DNA of 64,000 nucleotides from Dyella halodurans (GCF_026283925.1 NZ_JAPDPF010000009.1:62001-126000); one strand, 5' to 3'; positions 32,859-42,207 are shown, counted from the first letter of the stretch. Notes: generated by a model not told the origin, from the sequence alone. Numbers and translations: made by a program.

Positions 32859-33740
32859 ATGAACTACCGTCACGCCTACCACGCCGGTAACTTCGCCGAT
32901 GTCCTGAAGCATTCGGTGCTGTTTGCGCTGATCGAGGCGCTGCAGGCAAAGGCCACGCCGTTTGGCTTCGTCGACACCCATTCGGGCAGTGGCTGCTACG
33001 CGCTCGACGGCGTGGAGGCCGGCAAGACCGGCGAGTACAAGGATGGCATCGTCCGCCTGCTGTTCCCGGATCTGCACCAGTCGCAGGAACACCACGCGGC
33101 CTTGCCACCGCTGCTGCGCCGCTGGCTGGACGCCATCCTCAAGCTGCCCGGCAACGAGCATGGGCTGAAGCTCTACCCCGGTTCGCCGCTGCAGGTCGCC
33201 CGCAGCATGCGCGACATCGACAGTGCCCAGCTGTGCGAGCTGCACCCCGAGGAAGCGGAGCGCTTGCGCGAGCTGTTCCACCGTGATCACCGCGTGCACG
33301 TGCACCAGCGCGATGGCTACGAGGCGCTCAAGAGCCTGCTGCCGCCGCCGGAAAAGCGCGGCCTGGTGCTGATCGACCCGCCGTACGAGGCGCAGGAATC
33401 CGAATATCGCGTGATCGAGAAGGCGCTCAAGCTGGCCTTGCAGCGCTGGCCCACCGGCATGTACGCCATCTGGTACCCGATCAAGCTGCGCAGCCAAGTG
33501 CAGCCGTTCCATCGCTGGCTGCAGCACTGCGGCGCCCGGCGCGTGCTGCGCGCGGAGCTGCTGGTGCGCCCCGACGACTCGCCGCTGCGCCTCAACGGCT
33601 CGGGCATGGTGATCCTCAACGCGCCATGGAAGCTCGACGACACCCTGCGCGAACCGCTGCGCGCCATGGCCCGCCTGCTTTCGCAGGACAAGCCGGCCCA
33701 ATGGCGGCTCGACTGGCTGGTCCAGGATTCCCCCAGCTGA
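32859..33740 (+). CDS. rlmJ: 23S rRNA (adenine(2030)-N6)-methyltransferase RlmJ
   Basis: This is a 293-residue class I SAM methyltransferase. It begins MNYRHAYHAGNFADVLKH, the highly conserved RlmJ start. The catalytic DPPY motif is in LIDPPYEAQESEY, the SAM site includes VDTHSGSG, and CELHPEE follows. The length is close to E. coli RlmJ (280). It methylates A2030 of 23S rRNA. It is monocistronic, divergent from the copper operon with a consensus TATAAT before it, and followed by an Slp lipoprotein gene on the same strand. Confidence 0.96.
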   Translation: MNYRHAYHAGNFADVLKHSVLFALIEALQAKATPFGFVDTHSGSGCYALDGVEAGKTGEYKDGIVRLLFPDLHQSQEHHAALPPLLRRWLDAILKLPGNEHGLKLYPGSPLQVARSMRDIDSAQLCELHPEEAERLRELFHRDHRVHVHQRDGYEALKSLLPPPEKRGLVLIDPPYEAQESEYRVIEKALKLALQRWPTGMYAIWYPIKLRSQVQPFHRWLQHCGARRVLRAELLVRPDDSPLRLNGSGMVILNAPWKLDDTLREPLRAMARLLSQDKPAQWRLDWLVQDSPS

Positions 33741-33832
33741 ACGCGTGACGGGGCTCGCGCTACCCACCTACCGCCCCCTTCGCCTGCCCGTTAAGCTCCG
33801 CCTTGTTACCGCCTGAGATGCCGGAGCCCGCC

Positions 33833-34348
33833 ATGCGCACACGCCTTGCCCATATCCTGATCCGCGGCGCCCTGCCGGCAAGCCTGATGCTGCTGGCCGC
33901 CTGCGCGCCCGCACCGATCTACAAGCCAACCACCAATACGGTCGCCATCACCCCGGACGCCGTGGCGCATGAGCCCGAACACTACGCCAACGCCGACGTG
34001 ATCTGGGGCGGACGCATCGTGGGCGTGCACAATCTGCCCGATCGCAGCGAGATCGAAATCGTCGGTTACCCGCTCGACAGCTCGCAGCGGCCGAAGGCCG
34101 AGGGTGGCGGCTGGGGCCGCTTCATCGCTGTGATGCCCGGCTTTGTGGAACCCTATAACTACCCGTCGGGCGCACTGATTACCCTGGCGGGCCGCGTCAG
34201 CGGCAGCCGCGCCGGCGAAGTGGGCGAGGCCAGTTATGTATACCCGCTGGTGGGCGTGGTGCAGTCGCATCTATGGACGCCTGCCGAGATGCACAGCGGC
34301 CATCCGAACATCAGCTTCGGCTTGGGCGTCGGCGTCGGCATTCACTGA
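33833..34348 (+). CDS. Slp-family outer-membrane lipoprotein
   Basis: This is a 171-residue lipoprotein. The signal peptide ends with the lipobox LLAAC; Cys-24 should be lipidated and the next residues (APAP) have no Asp+2 inner-membrane retention signal, so sorting to the outer membrane is expected. The body matches Slp/YeaY: VIWGGRIVGVHN, EIEIVGYPLDSSQRP, GRFIAVMPGFVEP and YPLVGVVQSHLW. Slp proteins are starvation- or acid-induced and of unknown function. GGAG lies before ATG 33833. The C-terminus ends in a Gly-rich GLGVGVGIH. It is transcribed alone, with about 165 bases to the cation efflux gene. Confidence 0.92.
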   Translation: MRTRLAHILIRGALPASLMLLAACAPAPIYKPTTNTVAITPDAVAHEPEHYANADVIWGGRIVGVHNLPDRSEIEIVGYPLDSSQRPKAEGGGWGRFIAVMPGFVEPYNYPSGALITLAGRVSGSRAGEVGEASYVYPLVGVVQSHLWTPAEMHSGHPNISFGLGVGVGIH

Positions 34349-34513
34349 TACGCGCCGCAGGATCGGCGCCGAAGCATCCTGAAAAACGCACTTGTACGAG
34401 ACGTGCAGCAGCGCCTTGCCGTATCAGGTATTCAATCCGTAGGCACCTGCCAGCGCTTTCGACATCGCTACGCTGGAACGCTGACGGAATCGATCGCGTA
34501 AGAGGATGATCCG

Positions 34514-35422
34514 ATGTCTGGCCACGCCAATTCGCTGAGGGCGATCCTGCTCGCACTCGGCGCGAATTTCGCGATTTTCCTGAGCAAGCTCGCCGCTGCC
34601 CTGATCACCGGTTCCGGTGCGATGTTGGCCGAGGCGGTGCACTCATTGGCGGACTGCGGCAACCAGGGTTTGCTGTTGCTCGGCATGCGCCAGGCGGATC
34701 GCCCTCCTTCTGACGAGTATCCGCTCGGCTGGGGACGCGCCCTGTATTTCTGGTCCTTCCTCGTCGCCATCCTGCTATTCAGCGTGGGCGGCATGTTTTC
34801 CATCTACGAAGGCATCCACAAGCTCTCCCATCCCGAGCCCTTGCGATGGCCGTGGCTGGCGATTGGCGTCTTGGCCTTCGGCGTAGTAGCCGAATCCTTC
34901 TCGATGCACGGCTGCCTCAAGGAAGTGAACAAGGTGCGCGATGGCCGCAGCCTGTGGCAATGGTTTCATGAAACGCGCTCCAGCGAGCTGCTGGTGATCT
35001 TCGGCGAGGATCTTGCGGCGCTGTTCGGCCTCAGTGTCGCGCTGGTGGCGGTGCTGGCCACCATGCTGACCGGCGACCCCAGGTTCGATGCGATCGGTAC
35101 CATCGTCATCGGCGCATTGCTGGTGGTCGTCGCCTTCGCCGTGGCCAACGAAGTGATGGCGCTGCTGATCGGGCAAGGGCTGGAGCCCAAGCAGCGCGAA
35201 GCCTTGCTGGCCTTCATCAATGAACGTCCGGAAGTCGACGTCGTGCTGAACCTGATCACGCTGCAGATGGGGCCGGACGTGATGGTGGCGGTCAAGGCGC
35301 GCATGGCGCCCGCGCGGGATCAGCTCTCGTTGATCCAGGCGATCAACGAGGTCGAACGCGCCATGAAGGCGCAGTTCACCGATATCCGCTGGAGTTTCTT
35401 CGAGCCCGACGTGATGGACTAG
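34514..35422 (+). CDS. Cation diffusion facilitator (CDF) family transporter
   Basis: This 302-residue inner-membrane protein has six hydrophobic segments and a C-terminal cytoplasmic domain (GPDVMVAVKARMAPARD). The transport site in helix 2 is HSLAD at 43-47. Helix 5 has GEDLAALFG, with Glu where the common HxxxD His sits. This HSxAD/ED pattern defines a CDF subgroup whose metal is less certain than Zn2+ of ZitB-type proteins; Zn2+, Fe2+ or Mn2+ are possible. It is exported against protons. The gene ends 37 bases before a convergent VOC gene with a large palindrome between them. Confidence 0.9.
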   Translation: MSGHANSLRAILLALGANFAIFLSKLAAALITGSGAMLAEAVHSLADCGNQGLLLLGMRQADRPPSDEYPLGWGRALYFWSFLVAILLFSVGGMFSIYEGIHKLSHPEPLRWPWLAIGVLAFGVVAESFSMHGCLKEVNKVRDGRSLWQWFHETRSSELLVIFGEDLAALFGLSVALVAVLATMLTGDPRFDAIGTIVIGALLVVVAFAVANEVMALLIGQGLEPKQREALLAFINERPEVDVVLNLITLQMGPDVMVAVKARMAPARDQLSLIQAINEVERAMKAQFTDIRWSFFEPDVMD

Positions 35423-35474
35423 GGATGCTTTGATTAACTCTGCGGACGCCTATGCAGAGTTAATCAGAGCATTC
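35423..35474. repeat. Long near-perfect palindrome between convergent genes
   Basis: The arms GATTAACTCTGC (35432-35443) and GCAGAGTTAATC (35454-35465) are perfect, loop 10 bases. The stem continues outward with G-T pairs and matches to GGATGC...GCATTCC, about 21 pairs. The right arm includes the stop of the minus-strand VOC gene. It fits a bidirectional terminator and is also related to a degenerate copy near 49180. Confidence 0.75.
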
Positions 35475-35870
35475 CGAGGACGGCTTGAGCTGCAACAAAT
35501 CCCATTTGTTGCCATAAAGATCCTGGAACACCACGACCGTACCGTAGGCTTCCTCTCTCGGCTGTTCGCAAAACTGCGCACCGGCGGTTTTCATGCGTTC
35601 GTAGTCGCGCCAGAAATCATCGGTATGCAACAACAGAAAAACGCGACCACCGGTCTGGTCGCCCACGCGGGCCAACTGCTCCGGCGTGGACGCCTTCGCC
35701 AGTAACAGCCGTGTTTCAGCGGTGCCTGCTGGCGCCACCACCACCCATCGTTTGCCACCGCCCATATCGGTGTCTTCAAGCAACTGAAAACCCAATACGC
35801 GCGTATACCAGTCGATGGCGGCGTCGTAGTCGGCCACCACTAGGGCAATGCTTCCGATGTATTGCTTCAC
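35460..35870 (-). CDS. VOC-family protein, GTG start
   Basis: This 136-residue protein (GTG start at 35870, GGAG eight bases upstream) has the VOC pattern: IGSIALVVADYDAAIDWYTRVLGF (split here), KRWVVVAPAG, RVFLLLHTDDFWRDYERM and a final EEAYGTVVVFQDLYGNKWDLL, with Glu and Asp where metal ligands may lie. This resembles the glyoxalase-like proteins annotated next to YjbR-type proteins. The GTG overlaps the TAG of the upstream gene by one base (TAGTG), so the pair is translationally coupled. Its stop lies within the palindrome. Metal-dependent or ligand-binding role; substrate unknown. Confidence 0.85.
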   Translation of the reverse strand: MKQYIGSIALVVADYDAAIDWYTRVLGFQLLEDTDMGGGKRWVVVAPAGTAETRLLLAKASTPEQLARVGDQTGGRVFLLLHTDDFWRDYERMKTAGAQFCEQPREEAYGTVVVFQDLYGNKWDLLQLKPSSECSD

Positions 35871-36265
35871 TAGCTTTTCTCCGCAGGCGCTGGCCAGGCA
35901 CCCAAGTCCGCCTGCACCTTCTTGGTGAGTTTCGCGCGGACCAGGGTATAGGCCTGCCGAATAAAGGCTTCCAGCTCCGCCGTGGCGAAACGTTGCGGCT
36001 CGATCACCGAGACCCAGTGCGCGCGGGCCATATAAGGGGCGGGGATGATACCGGGCTGGTCGGTCAGCTCCAGAAACCGCTCGTCCTCCACCTTGAAGGA
36101 CAGCCGGCCTCCCTCCGTGCCGTCCAGCGGCGTGACCACGAACATCTTGCCGCCTACACTGAAGACCAGATCGCCGCCCCATTTGATGTCGCGGGTCACA
36201 CCCGGCCAACGGCCACAGCATTGCTCCAGCTGCTTGGCGGTCAGCCCGCAGGACGCCTTTCTCAT
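35870..36265 (-). CDS. MmcQ/YjbR family DNA-binding-like protein
   Basis: This is a 131-residue protein with MmcQ/YjbR features: VFSVGGKMFVVTPLD, then LSFKVEDERFLELTDQPG and the APYMARAHWVSV segment, and a C-terminal helix ending LVRAKLTKKVQ. The family adopts a CyaY-like fold and is often labelled DNA-binding without direct proof. GGAGG lies eight bases before ATG 36265; an upstream frame is open for another 58 codons without signals. Coupled to the VOC gene. The pair is common as a small two-gene unit, but its role is unknown. Confidence 0.85.
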   Translation of the reverse strand: MRKASCGLTAKQLEQCCGRWPGVTRDIKWGGDLVFSVGGKMFVVTPLDGTEGGRLSFKVEDERFLELTDQPGIIPAPYMARAHWVSVIEPQRFATAELEAFIRQAYTLVRAKLTKKVQADLGAWPAPAEKS

Positions 36266-36454
36266 GGTCTTTGCCTCCCTCGACGCCCCGGCAACGCCCG
36301 AAGCCCATCCAGCGATTCTGAAACGCAGGCATGGCTTTGTCTGCAGGGGCTCACCCCCTTGCCCGTGGGGACATGCGATGCGACAACTCGCCGCAAAATA
36401 TGCCGACATTACAAGGCGTTCGTTCATGTTGCAGCGCACTCAATACGCTAAAGT

Positions 36455-37063
36455 ATGGACATGAACGCCGCCATCGATATGACCAGCCACCGGCACGCCG
36501 TGGTGCCCCCGCGCAACCCCGAGCGCTTCGCCCGTCGCCACCTGACCAGCGCCCCCAAGGGCGAGCTGGTGCGGACGCACGACGGACGGGAACTGCGCTT
36601 GCGTGACATCGAACCAGGGGACGTGGCGGCCTTGAAGCGGCAGTTTGCCCGCCTGTCGCCGGAAGACATCCGCCGCCGCTTCCTGCACTCGATGAGCGAG
36701 CTGCCGGATTCGATGGCCCAACGACTGTGCCGTATCGATCCGGCCATCGAGTCGGCCTTCGTCCTGGTCGATGAAACCGTTACGCCCGCCGAGATTCGCG
36801 GCGTCGGCCGTATCTATGTCGATGAGGCCGCCGACAGCGCCGAGTTTTCAGTGCTGGTGGAACACGACTGGGCCCGGGTAGGCCTGGGCGTCCTGCTGAT
36901 GCAGCGCCTGGTTGCCGATTGCCGCCGCCGTGGCCTGCACGAAATTTGGGGCTATGTGCTGCTGGAAAACCGCCCCATGCTGCAGCTATGCAAGGATCTG
37001 AGCTTTACCCGCCGTTTGCTACCGGACGAGCCGGGTACGACACAGATTTCCCTGCGGCTCTGA
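36455..37063 (+). CDS. GNAT-family N-acetyltransferase
   Basis: This is a 202-residue protein with a GNAT domain in its C-terminal two thirds: LRLRDIEPGDVAALKRQFARL, AEFSVLVEHDWARVGLGVLLMQ with the acetyl-CoA loop (RVGLGV), and LLENRPMLQLCKDLSFTRRLL. The N-terminal 40 residues are basic and unfolded-looking (MTSHRHAVVPPRNPERFARR). Length and pattern recall the acetyltransferase modules of Pat/Acs-type protein acetylases, but without their CoA-binding partner domain. The substrate could be a protein Lys or a small amine. A second ATG at 36461 is possible; no SD is obvious. Confidence 0.88.
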   Translation: MDMNAAIDMTSHRHAVVPPRNPERFARRHLTSAPKGELVRTHDGRELRLRDIEPGDVAALKRQFARLSPEDIRRRFLHSMSELPDSMAQRLCRIDPAIESAFVLVDETVTPAEIRGVGRIYVDEAADSAEFSVLVEHDWARVGLGVLLMQRLVADCRRRGLHEIWGYVLLENRPMLQLCKDLSFTRRLLPDEPGTTQISLRL

Positions 37064-37168
37064 TGCCTGCTGTTTGAGACGGCCGCCCCCGGACTTCCGG
37101 GGCGGTCGCGCTACACTTGCCCGCTTCCCGGCGCGGCACGATGGCCACGCCACTGAACAAGCGTCCGC

Positions 37169-40100
37169 ATGGCCCATAAAATCCCGCACCCGTCCTTGCC
37201 CACCAGCCCCAAGCAGCGTCGTTTCTGGACGTCGCCGCACGGCTCCTCGCGCGCCTTGCTGGTGGCGGAAGCGGCGCGCAGCCATGACGGACTGCTGGTA
37301 GCCGTCACCCGCGACACCCAACGTGCCCATGCGCTGGAAGACGAACTGCGCCTGTTTGCCGGCGGGCTGCCGGTGCTGCACTTCCCGGACTGGGAAACCC
37401 TGCCCTACGACGTCTTCAGCCCGCATCCGGACATCGTCTCGCAACGCGTCGCCACGCTGTACCAGCTGCCAGGCACGCAACGCGGCGTGCTGGTGGTGCC
37501 GATCGCCACCTTGATGCAGCGCATCGCGCCGCGCAGCCATATCACTGGCTCCGGCCTGATGATGAAGAAGGGCCAGAAGCTGGACCTGGCGGCCGAACAG
37601 CGACGCCTGGAGGCAGCGGGCTATCGCAACGTGCCACAGGTCGCGGAGCCGGGTGACTTTGCCGTGCGCGGCGCGCTGATCGACATTTTTCCGATGGGCT
37701 CGGCCGAGCCGTATCGCATCGAGCTGTTCGATGACGAGGTGGAATCGATTCGCAGCTTCGATGCGGAAACGCAGCGCTCGCAGCAACAAGTGGAGCGCAT
37801 CGAGCTGCTGCCGGCCCGCGAGTTCCCGCTGACCGAGAATGCGGCGAAGGACTTCCGCGCGAACCTGCGCGAGCGCTTCCCCATCGACGTGCGCCGTTGC
37901 CCGCTTTATCAGGATATGAAGGAAGGCGTCACGCCCGGCGGCATCGAGTACTACCTGCCGCTGTTCTTCGAGCAGACCGCCACGTTGTTCGACTACCTGG
38001 CCGACAACGCCGTCTTCCTGCTGGGCGAAAGCGCGCTGGAATCGGCCGAGCAGTTCTGGACCCAGACTGGCGAGCGCTACGATCAGCGCGCCCACGATAT
38101 TGAACGTCCGGTACTGCCGCCGGCCGAGCTGTATCTGCCGCCCGAGCTGCTGCGCGAACAACTCAACAAGCGCCTGCGCATCGAACTCGTCGAGAGCGGC
38201 CATGAGCATGCGCAGTCCAGCGGCACGCAGCCGGCGCCCGAACTCCCGCTCAATCGCAAGGGCGAGGAGCCAGGCACCTCGCTGCGCCATTTCCTGGCCA
38301 GCTATCCCGGGCGCGTGCTGATCGCCGCCGATTCGGCCGGCCGTCGCGAAGCACTGATCGAACAGCTCGCCAGCGCCGGCCTCAAGCCGGATACCGTGGA
38401 TGGCTGGCCGGGCTTTCTCGCGGTCAGCACCAAGCACGAGCTGCGCTTCGCCATCACGATCGCAGCGCTGGAGCAGGGTTTCGCGCTCACCGATCCCGCG
38501 CTCACCATACTCACCGAACGCGAGTTGTTCGGTGAGCGCGTACGCACGGAACGCAAGCGGCGCCGCGGCGCCGCACGCGATCCGGAAAGCATCATCCGCG
38601 ATCTCACCGAACTGACCATCGGCGCGCCGATCGTGCACGTCGACCACGGCGTGGGCCGCTACCAGGGCCTGGTGTCGATGGAACTGGGTGGCATGGAGGG
38701 TGAGTTCCTCACCATCGAATACGCCAAGGGCGACAAGCTGTATGTACCGGTGGCCCAGCTCGGCCTGGTCAGCCGTTACACCGGCACCGCGCCGGAACTG
38801 GCGCCGCTGCACTCGCTGGGCGGCGATGCGTGGGAACGCGCACGCCGCAAGGCCGCCGAGAAGGTTCGCGACGTGGCGGCCGAGCTGCTGGCCATTTATG
38901 CCCAGCGCGAGGCGCGTGGTGGCGAGGCCTTGTCGATCGACCGTCAATTGGTGGAGGAATTCGGCGCCAGCTTCCCGTTCGAGGAAACGCCCGACCAGTT
39001 GCAGGCCATCGATGCCGTACTGGCCGACCTGGCCGCGCCGCGCGCCATGGACCGCGTGATCTGTGGCGACGTCGGTTTCGGCAAGACCGAAGTTGCCCTG
39101 CGCGCCGCGTTCGCCGCCGCTACGGCCGGTCGACAGGTGGCCGTGCTGGTACCCACCACCCTGCTCGCCCAGCAGCACTACCGCAACTTCGCCGATCGCT
39201 TTGCCGACTGGCCAGTGCGCGTGGACGTGCTGTCGCGCTTCAAGTCGACCAAGGAAGTGAACGAGGCGCTCAAGCGCTTGGCGGACGGCCAGATCGACGT
39301 GATCGTCGGCACCCACAAGCTGCTGCAGCCGGATATCAAGTTCAAGAGCCTGGGCCTGGTAGTGGTGGACGAAGAGCAGCGCTTCGGCGTGCGCCAGAAG
39401 GAACAGCTGAAAAAGCTGCGCGCCGAAGTCGACCTGCTGACCATGACGGCCACGCCGATCCCGCGCACCTTGAACATGGCGATGAGCGGACTGCGCGATC
39501 TTTCGCTGATCGCCACGCCACCAGCGCATCGCATGGCCGTGCGCACGTTCATCGCGGCGTGGGAGCCTGCGTTGATACGCGAAGCGTTCCAGCGCGAATT
39601 GCAGCGCGGTGGCCAGGTCTACTTCCTGCACAACGAAGTGGACACCATCGAGCGCGCCACGCGCGAGCTGGAGGAACTGATCCCCGAAGCGCGCATTGGC
39701 GTGGCCCACGGCCAGATGCCCGAGCGCGAACTGGAACGCGTGATGGCGGATTTCCATCGCCAACGCTTCAACGTGCTGGTGTGCACCACCATCATCGAAA
39801 CCGGCATCGATATCCCGACGGCCAACACCATCATCATCAACCGTGCCGATCGCTTCGGCCTGGCCCAGCTGCACCAGCTGCGCGGTCGCGTCGGCCGCTC
39901 GCATCACCGTGCCTACGCGTATCTGGTGGTGCCCGACCGCAAGGCGATGACCGCCGACGCGGAGAAGCGACTCGAAGCGCTGGCCTCGCTGGAAGAACTG
40001 GGTGCCGGCTTCACGCTGGCCACGCACGACCTGGAAATCCGCGGCGCCGGCGAACTGCTGGGCGATGAGCAATCAGGCCAGATCCAGGAGATCGGTTTCG

Positions 40101-40630
40101 GCCTGTATACCGAGCTGCTGGAGCGCGCGGTGCGTGCTCTGAAGTCAGGCAAGCTGCCGGACTTCGATCTCACCAGCGAGCACGAGACGGAAGTCGAGCT
40201 GCACCTGCCCGCCCTGATCCCCGACGACTACCTGCCCGACGTGCACACGCGCCTGACGCTGTACAAGCGCATCGCCAGTGCGCGTAGCGAGGATCACCTG
40301 CGCGACCTGCAGGTGGAAATGATCGATCGTTTCGGCTTGCTGCCCGATGCCGCCAAGCAGTTGTTCGGTGTGGCTGGCCTGAAGCTGATGGCCACGCCGC
40401 TGGGCATCCGCAAGCTGGATTTTGGCGCCAACGGCGGACGCATCACCTTCCGCGACAAGCCGGAGGTCGATCCCATGGCGATCATCCGCTTGATCCAGAG
40501 CCAGCCGCGCATCTACAAGCTGGACGGCCAGGACAAACTCAAGGTGAACCTGGAACTGCCCGGCGCCACCGAACGTCTGCGCGCTGCGCAGGAGGTGCTG
40601 GTTTCGTTGGGGGCGCGCCGGCCGGGGTGA
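37169..40630 (+). CDS. mfd: Transcription-repair coupling factor Mfd
   Basis: This is an 1153-residue protein (E. coli Mfd is 1148). The UvrB-homology region occupies the N-terminal third. The RNA-polymerase interaction domain has VHVDHGVGRYQGL near residue 490. The RecG-like SF2 translocase has Walker A GDVGFGKTE at about 633-641, DEEQ at 734 and RGRVGRS. The C-terminal TRCF domain (VHTRLTLYKRI, then LLPDAAKQLF) completes it. It removes RNA polymerase stalled at lesions and recruits UvrA. A TACACT -10-like hexamer before TGCCCGC lies about 60 bases upstream. It is monocistronic and nothing is odd about it. Confidence 0.98.
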   Translation: MAHKIPHPSLPTSPKQRRFWTSPHGSSRALLVAEAARSHDGLLVAVTRDTQRAHALEDELRLFAGGLPVLHFPDWETLPYDVFSPHPDIVSQRVATLYQLPGTQRGVLVVPIATLMQRIAPRSHITGSGLMMKKGQKLDLAAEQRRLEAAGYRNVPQVAEPGDFAVRGALIDIFPMGSAEPYRIELFDDEVESIRSFDAETQRSQQQVERIELLPAREFPLTENAAKDFRANLRERFPIDVRRCPLYQDMKEGVTPGGIEYYLPLFFEQTATLFDYLADNAVFLLGESALESAEQFWTQTGERYDQRAHDIERPVLPPAELYLPPELLREQLNKRLRIELVESGHEHAQSSGTQPAPELPLNRKGEEPGTSLRHFLASYPGRVLIAADSAGRREALIEQLASAGLKPDTVDGWPGFLAVSTKHELRFAITIAALEQGFALTDPALTILTERELFGERVRTERKRRRGAARDPESIIRDLTELTIGAPIVHVDHGVGRYQGLVSMELGGMEGEFLTIEYAKGDKLYVPVAQLGLVSRYTGTAPELAPLHSLGGDAWERARRKAAEKVRDVAAELLAIYAQREARGGEALSIDRQLVEEFGASFPFEETPDQLQAIDAVLADLAAPRAMDRVICGDVGFGKTEVALRAAFAAATAGRQVAVLVPTTLLAQQHYRNFADRFADWPVRVDVLSRFKSTKEVNEALKRLADGQIDVIVGTHKLLQPDIKFKSLGLVVVDEEQRFGVRQKEQLKKLRAEVDLLTMTATPIPRTLNMAMSGLRDLSLIATPPAHRMAVRTFIAAWEPALIREAFQRELQRGGQVYFLHNEVDTIERATRELEELIPEARIGVAHGQMPERELERVMADFHRQRFNVLVCTTIIETGIDIPTANTIIINRADRFGLAQLHQLRGRVGRSHHRAYAYLVVPDRKAMTADAEKRLEALASLEELGAGFTLATHDLEIRGAGELLGDEQSGQIQEIGFGLYTELLERAVRALKSGKLPDFDLTSEHETEVELHLPALIPDDYLPDVHTRLTLYKRIASARSEDHLRDLQVEMIDRFGLLPDAAKQLFGVAGLKLMATPLGIRKLDFGANGGRITFRDKPEVDPMAIIRLIQSQPRIYKLDGQDKLKVNLELPGATERLRAAQEVLVSLGARRPG

Positions 40631-40680
40631 TGGTTGAGGCGAGTACCGACTCGACCACTAAAGGTCCCAAGCCCACCTAC

Positions 40681-40708
40681 CGTCATTCCAGCGAAAGCTG
40701 GGATGACG
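40681..40708. repeat. Short REP-like hairpin with GAAA loop
   Basis: CGTCATTCCAGC, loop GAAA, GCTGGGATGACG: a 12-bp stem with one G-T pair. This is the widespread intergenic 'cgtcattccggcgaaagccggaatgacg' type of repeat. It lies 50 bases after mfd and about 83 bases before the LysR start, and may also terminate mfd. Confidence 0.75.
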
Positions 40709-40790
40709 GACAAAGAGCACTGGGAAGCCCTCGGCACAGCGACACAGCTGCCGTACTATCGCCCCAGGAACTCGTTCGAAAGGGTCGAAC

Positions 40791-41708
40791 ATGTTGTCCG
40801 AGGACGAACTGGCCTTGCTCGAAGCCATACGCGAGAGCGGCAGCCTCTCGCGCGCCGCGGTTCGCCTAGGCAAGGCCCCGTCCACGGTTTCGCATGCGGC
40901 GCGACAACTTGAGGCGCGCTTCGACGCCCTGCTGTTCGATCGCCGCCGCTATCGCCTGCAACTCACCCCGGCCGGCCAGGTACTGGCGCTGGAAGCCGCC
41001 CGCCTGATGCTCGATGTCTCGCGGCTCACCCGTCGCGTGAAGCAGATTGCCGGCGGCTGGGAAGATCGCCTGTGGCTGGTCAGCGATGAGTTGCTCGAGT
41101 TCGAAATTTTCACTCCGGTGATTCGTGCCTTCGACGCGCTGGAATCGGGCGTGGCGCTGCGCCTGACCCACGAGGTCCTGAGCGGCACCTGGGAGGCTTT
41201 GCGCGACGGTCGTGCCGACCTCATCATCGGCGCCACCAACGAGCCGCCCGCGATTCCCAAGCTGCGCTGGTTCGAGCTGGGCGTGATGGACTGGGTCTTC
41301 GCCGTCTCGCCGCGGCATCCGCTGGCCAAGGCGCAGGAGCCCTTGCAGCGCGAAACCGTCGCCCAGCATCGCGGCGTGGTCGTGGCCGATTCCTCGCGTA
41401 GTTCAGAAGGCCGTGCGTATGGCCTGGTCGGCGGCCAGGCCACGCTCGCCGTCCCCAGCATGCACGCGAAGATCACGGCGCAACGGCAGAATCTGGGCGT
41501 CGGCTGGCTGCCGCGCCAGCGTGTCGCCGGCCTGCTCAAACGCGGCGAGCTGGTGGAAAAGCAGATGGCCGATCCACGTGAGCCCAATACGCTTTATGTC
41601 GCCTGGCGCGGCGATCACGAAGGTCGTGCGCTGTCCTGGTGGCTGGACCAGCTACGCCAGCCACGACTGGCGAAGCGGCTGCTCAAGGGGCTGGAGATCA
41701 ACCAGTAA
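40791..41708 (+). CDS. LysR-family transcriptional regulator
   Basis: This is a 305-residue LTTR. The HTH region is MLSEDELALLEAIRESGSLS through APSTVSHAARQLEARFDALLFDRRRYRL. The effector domain follows (LWLVSDELLEFEIFTPVIRAFD; SPRHPLAKAQEPL; GVGWLPRQRVAGLLKRGELV), with the pattern seen in regulators near drug or transporter genes such as AllS/YhaJ types. It precedes a VOC gene and the second Ca2+/H+ antiporter on the same strand, 64 bases from the first, so it may be co-transcribed with or control them. The ligand is unknown. Confidence 0.9.
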   Translation: MLSEDELALLEAIRESGSLSRAAVRLGKAPSTVSHAARQLEARFDALLFDRRRYRLQLTPAGQVLALEAARLMLDVSRLTRRVKQIAGGWEDRLWLVSDELLEFEIFTPVIRAFDALESGVALRLTHEVLSGTWEALRDGRADLIIGATNEPPAIPKLRWFELGVMDWVFAVSPRHPLAKAQEPLQRETVAQHRGVVVADSSRSSEGRAYGLVGGQATLAVPSMHAKITAQRQNLGVGWLPRQRVAGLLKRGELVEKQMADPREPNTLYVAWRGDHEGRALSWWLDQLRQPRLAKRLLKGLEINQ

Positions 41709-41772
41709 CCGGTGCACGCTCATGGGCAGTTACTGCACGTGATTGGACACCACGCCGAAGGAGGATGGGCGC

Positions 41773-42207
41773 ATGACCCGCAATCGATCCATGCCGCCGG
41801 GCGTCATCATTCCCGAACTGGGCTATGCCGATGTGCGCACGGCCGTCACGTGGCTGTGTCGAACGTTTGGCTTTCGTGAGCGACTGCGCATTGGCGATCA
41901 CCGGGCACAACTGCTGCTCGACGGCGCCGCCCTGGTCGTGACGTCAATGGCTGGCACACTGGACCTGCCGCACCCGGCTCATGCGATCATGGTCCGTGTA
42001 GCTGACGTTGATGGCCATTACGCGCACGCGCTCGAGTGCGGCGCGCACGTCAACGGCCCACCCGCGGATTTTCCCTATGGCGAACGCCAGTATTCCGTCG
42101 AGGACATCGGTGGCCACCGCTGGACGTTCTCGCAATCGATAGCCGACATCGCCCCGTCCGCTTGGGGCGGCAGTGGTTCGATATCACGTAAGCAGGATGC
42201 CCGATGA
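41773..42207 (+). CDS. VOC-family (glyoxalase/bleomycin-resistance) protein
   Basis: This is a 144-residue protein starting at ATG 41773, with GAAGGAG nine bases upstream (an in-frame ATG at 41743 is poorer). The VOC fold is shown by VIIPELGYADVRTAVTWLCRTFGF (split here), FRERLRIGDHRAQLLLDGA, AIMVRVADVDGHYAHALECGA and GERQYSVEDIGGHRWTFSQ, which places a Glu/Asp and His-containing motif typical of the aldoketomutase/antibiotic-resistance branch. Its stop overlaps the ATG of the antiporter gene (ATGATG), suggesting coupling. Substrate unknown. Confidence 0.85.
   Translation: MTRNRSMPPGVIIPELGYADVRTAVTWLCRTFGFRERLRIGDHRAQLLLDGAALVVTSMAGTLDLPHPAHAIMVRVADVDGHYAHALECGAHVNGPPADFPYGERQYSVEDIGGHRWTFSQSIADIAPSAWGGSGSISRKQDAR

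Noticed and set aside
37019-40072. A 1017-residue open frame antisense to mfd
   Set aside because: Composed of low-complexity Arg/Gln/Ala/His residues typical of the complement of high-GC codons; mfd on the plus strand has full-length conserved domains.
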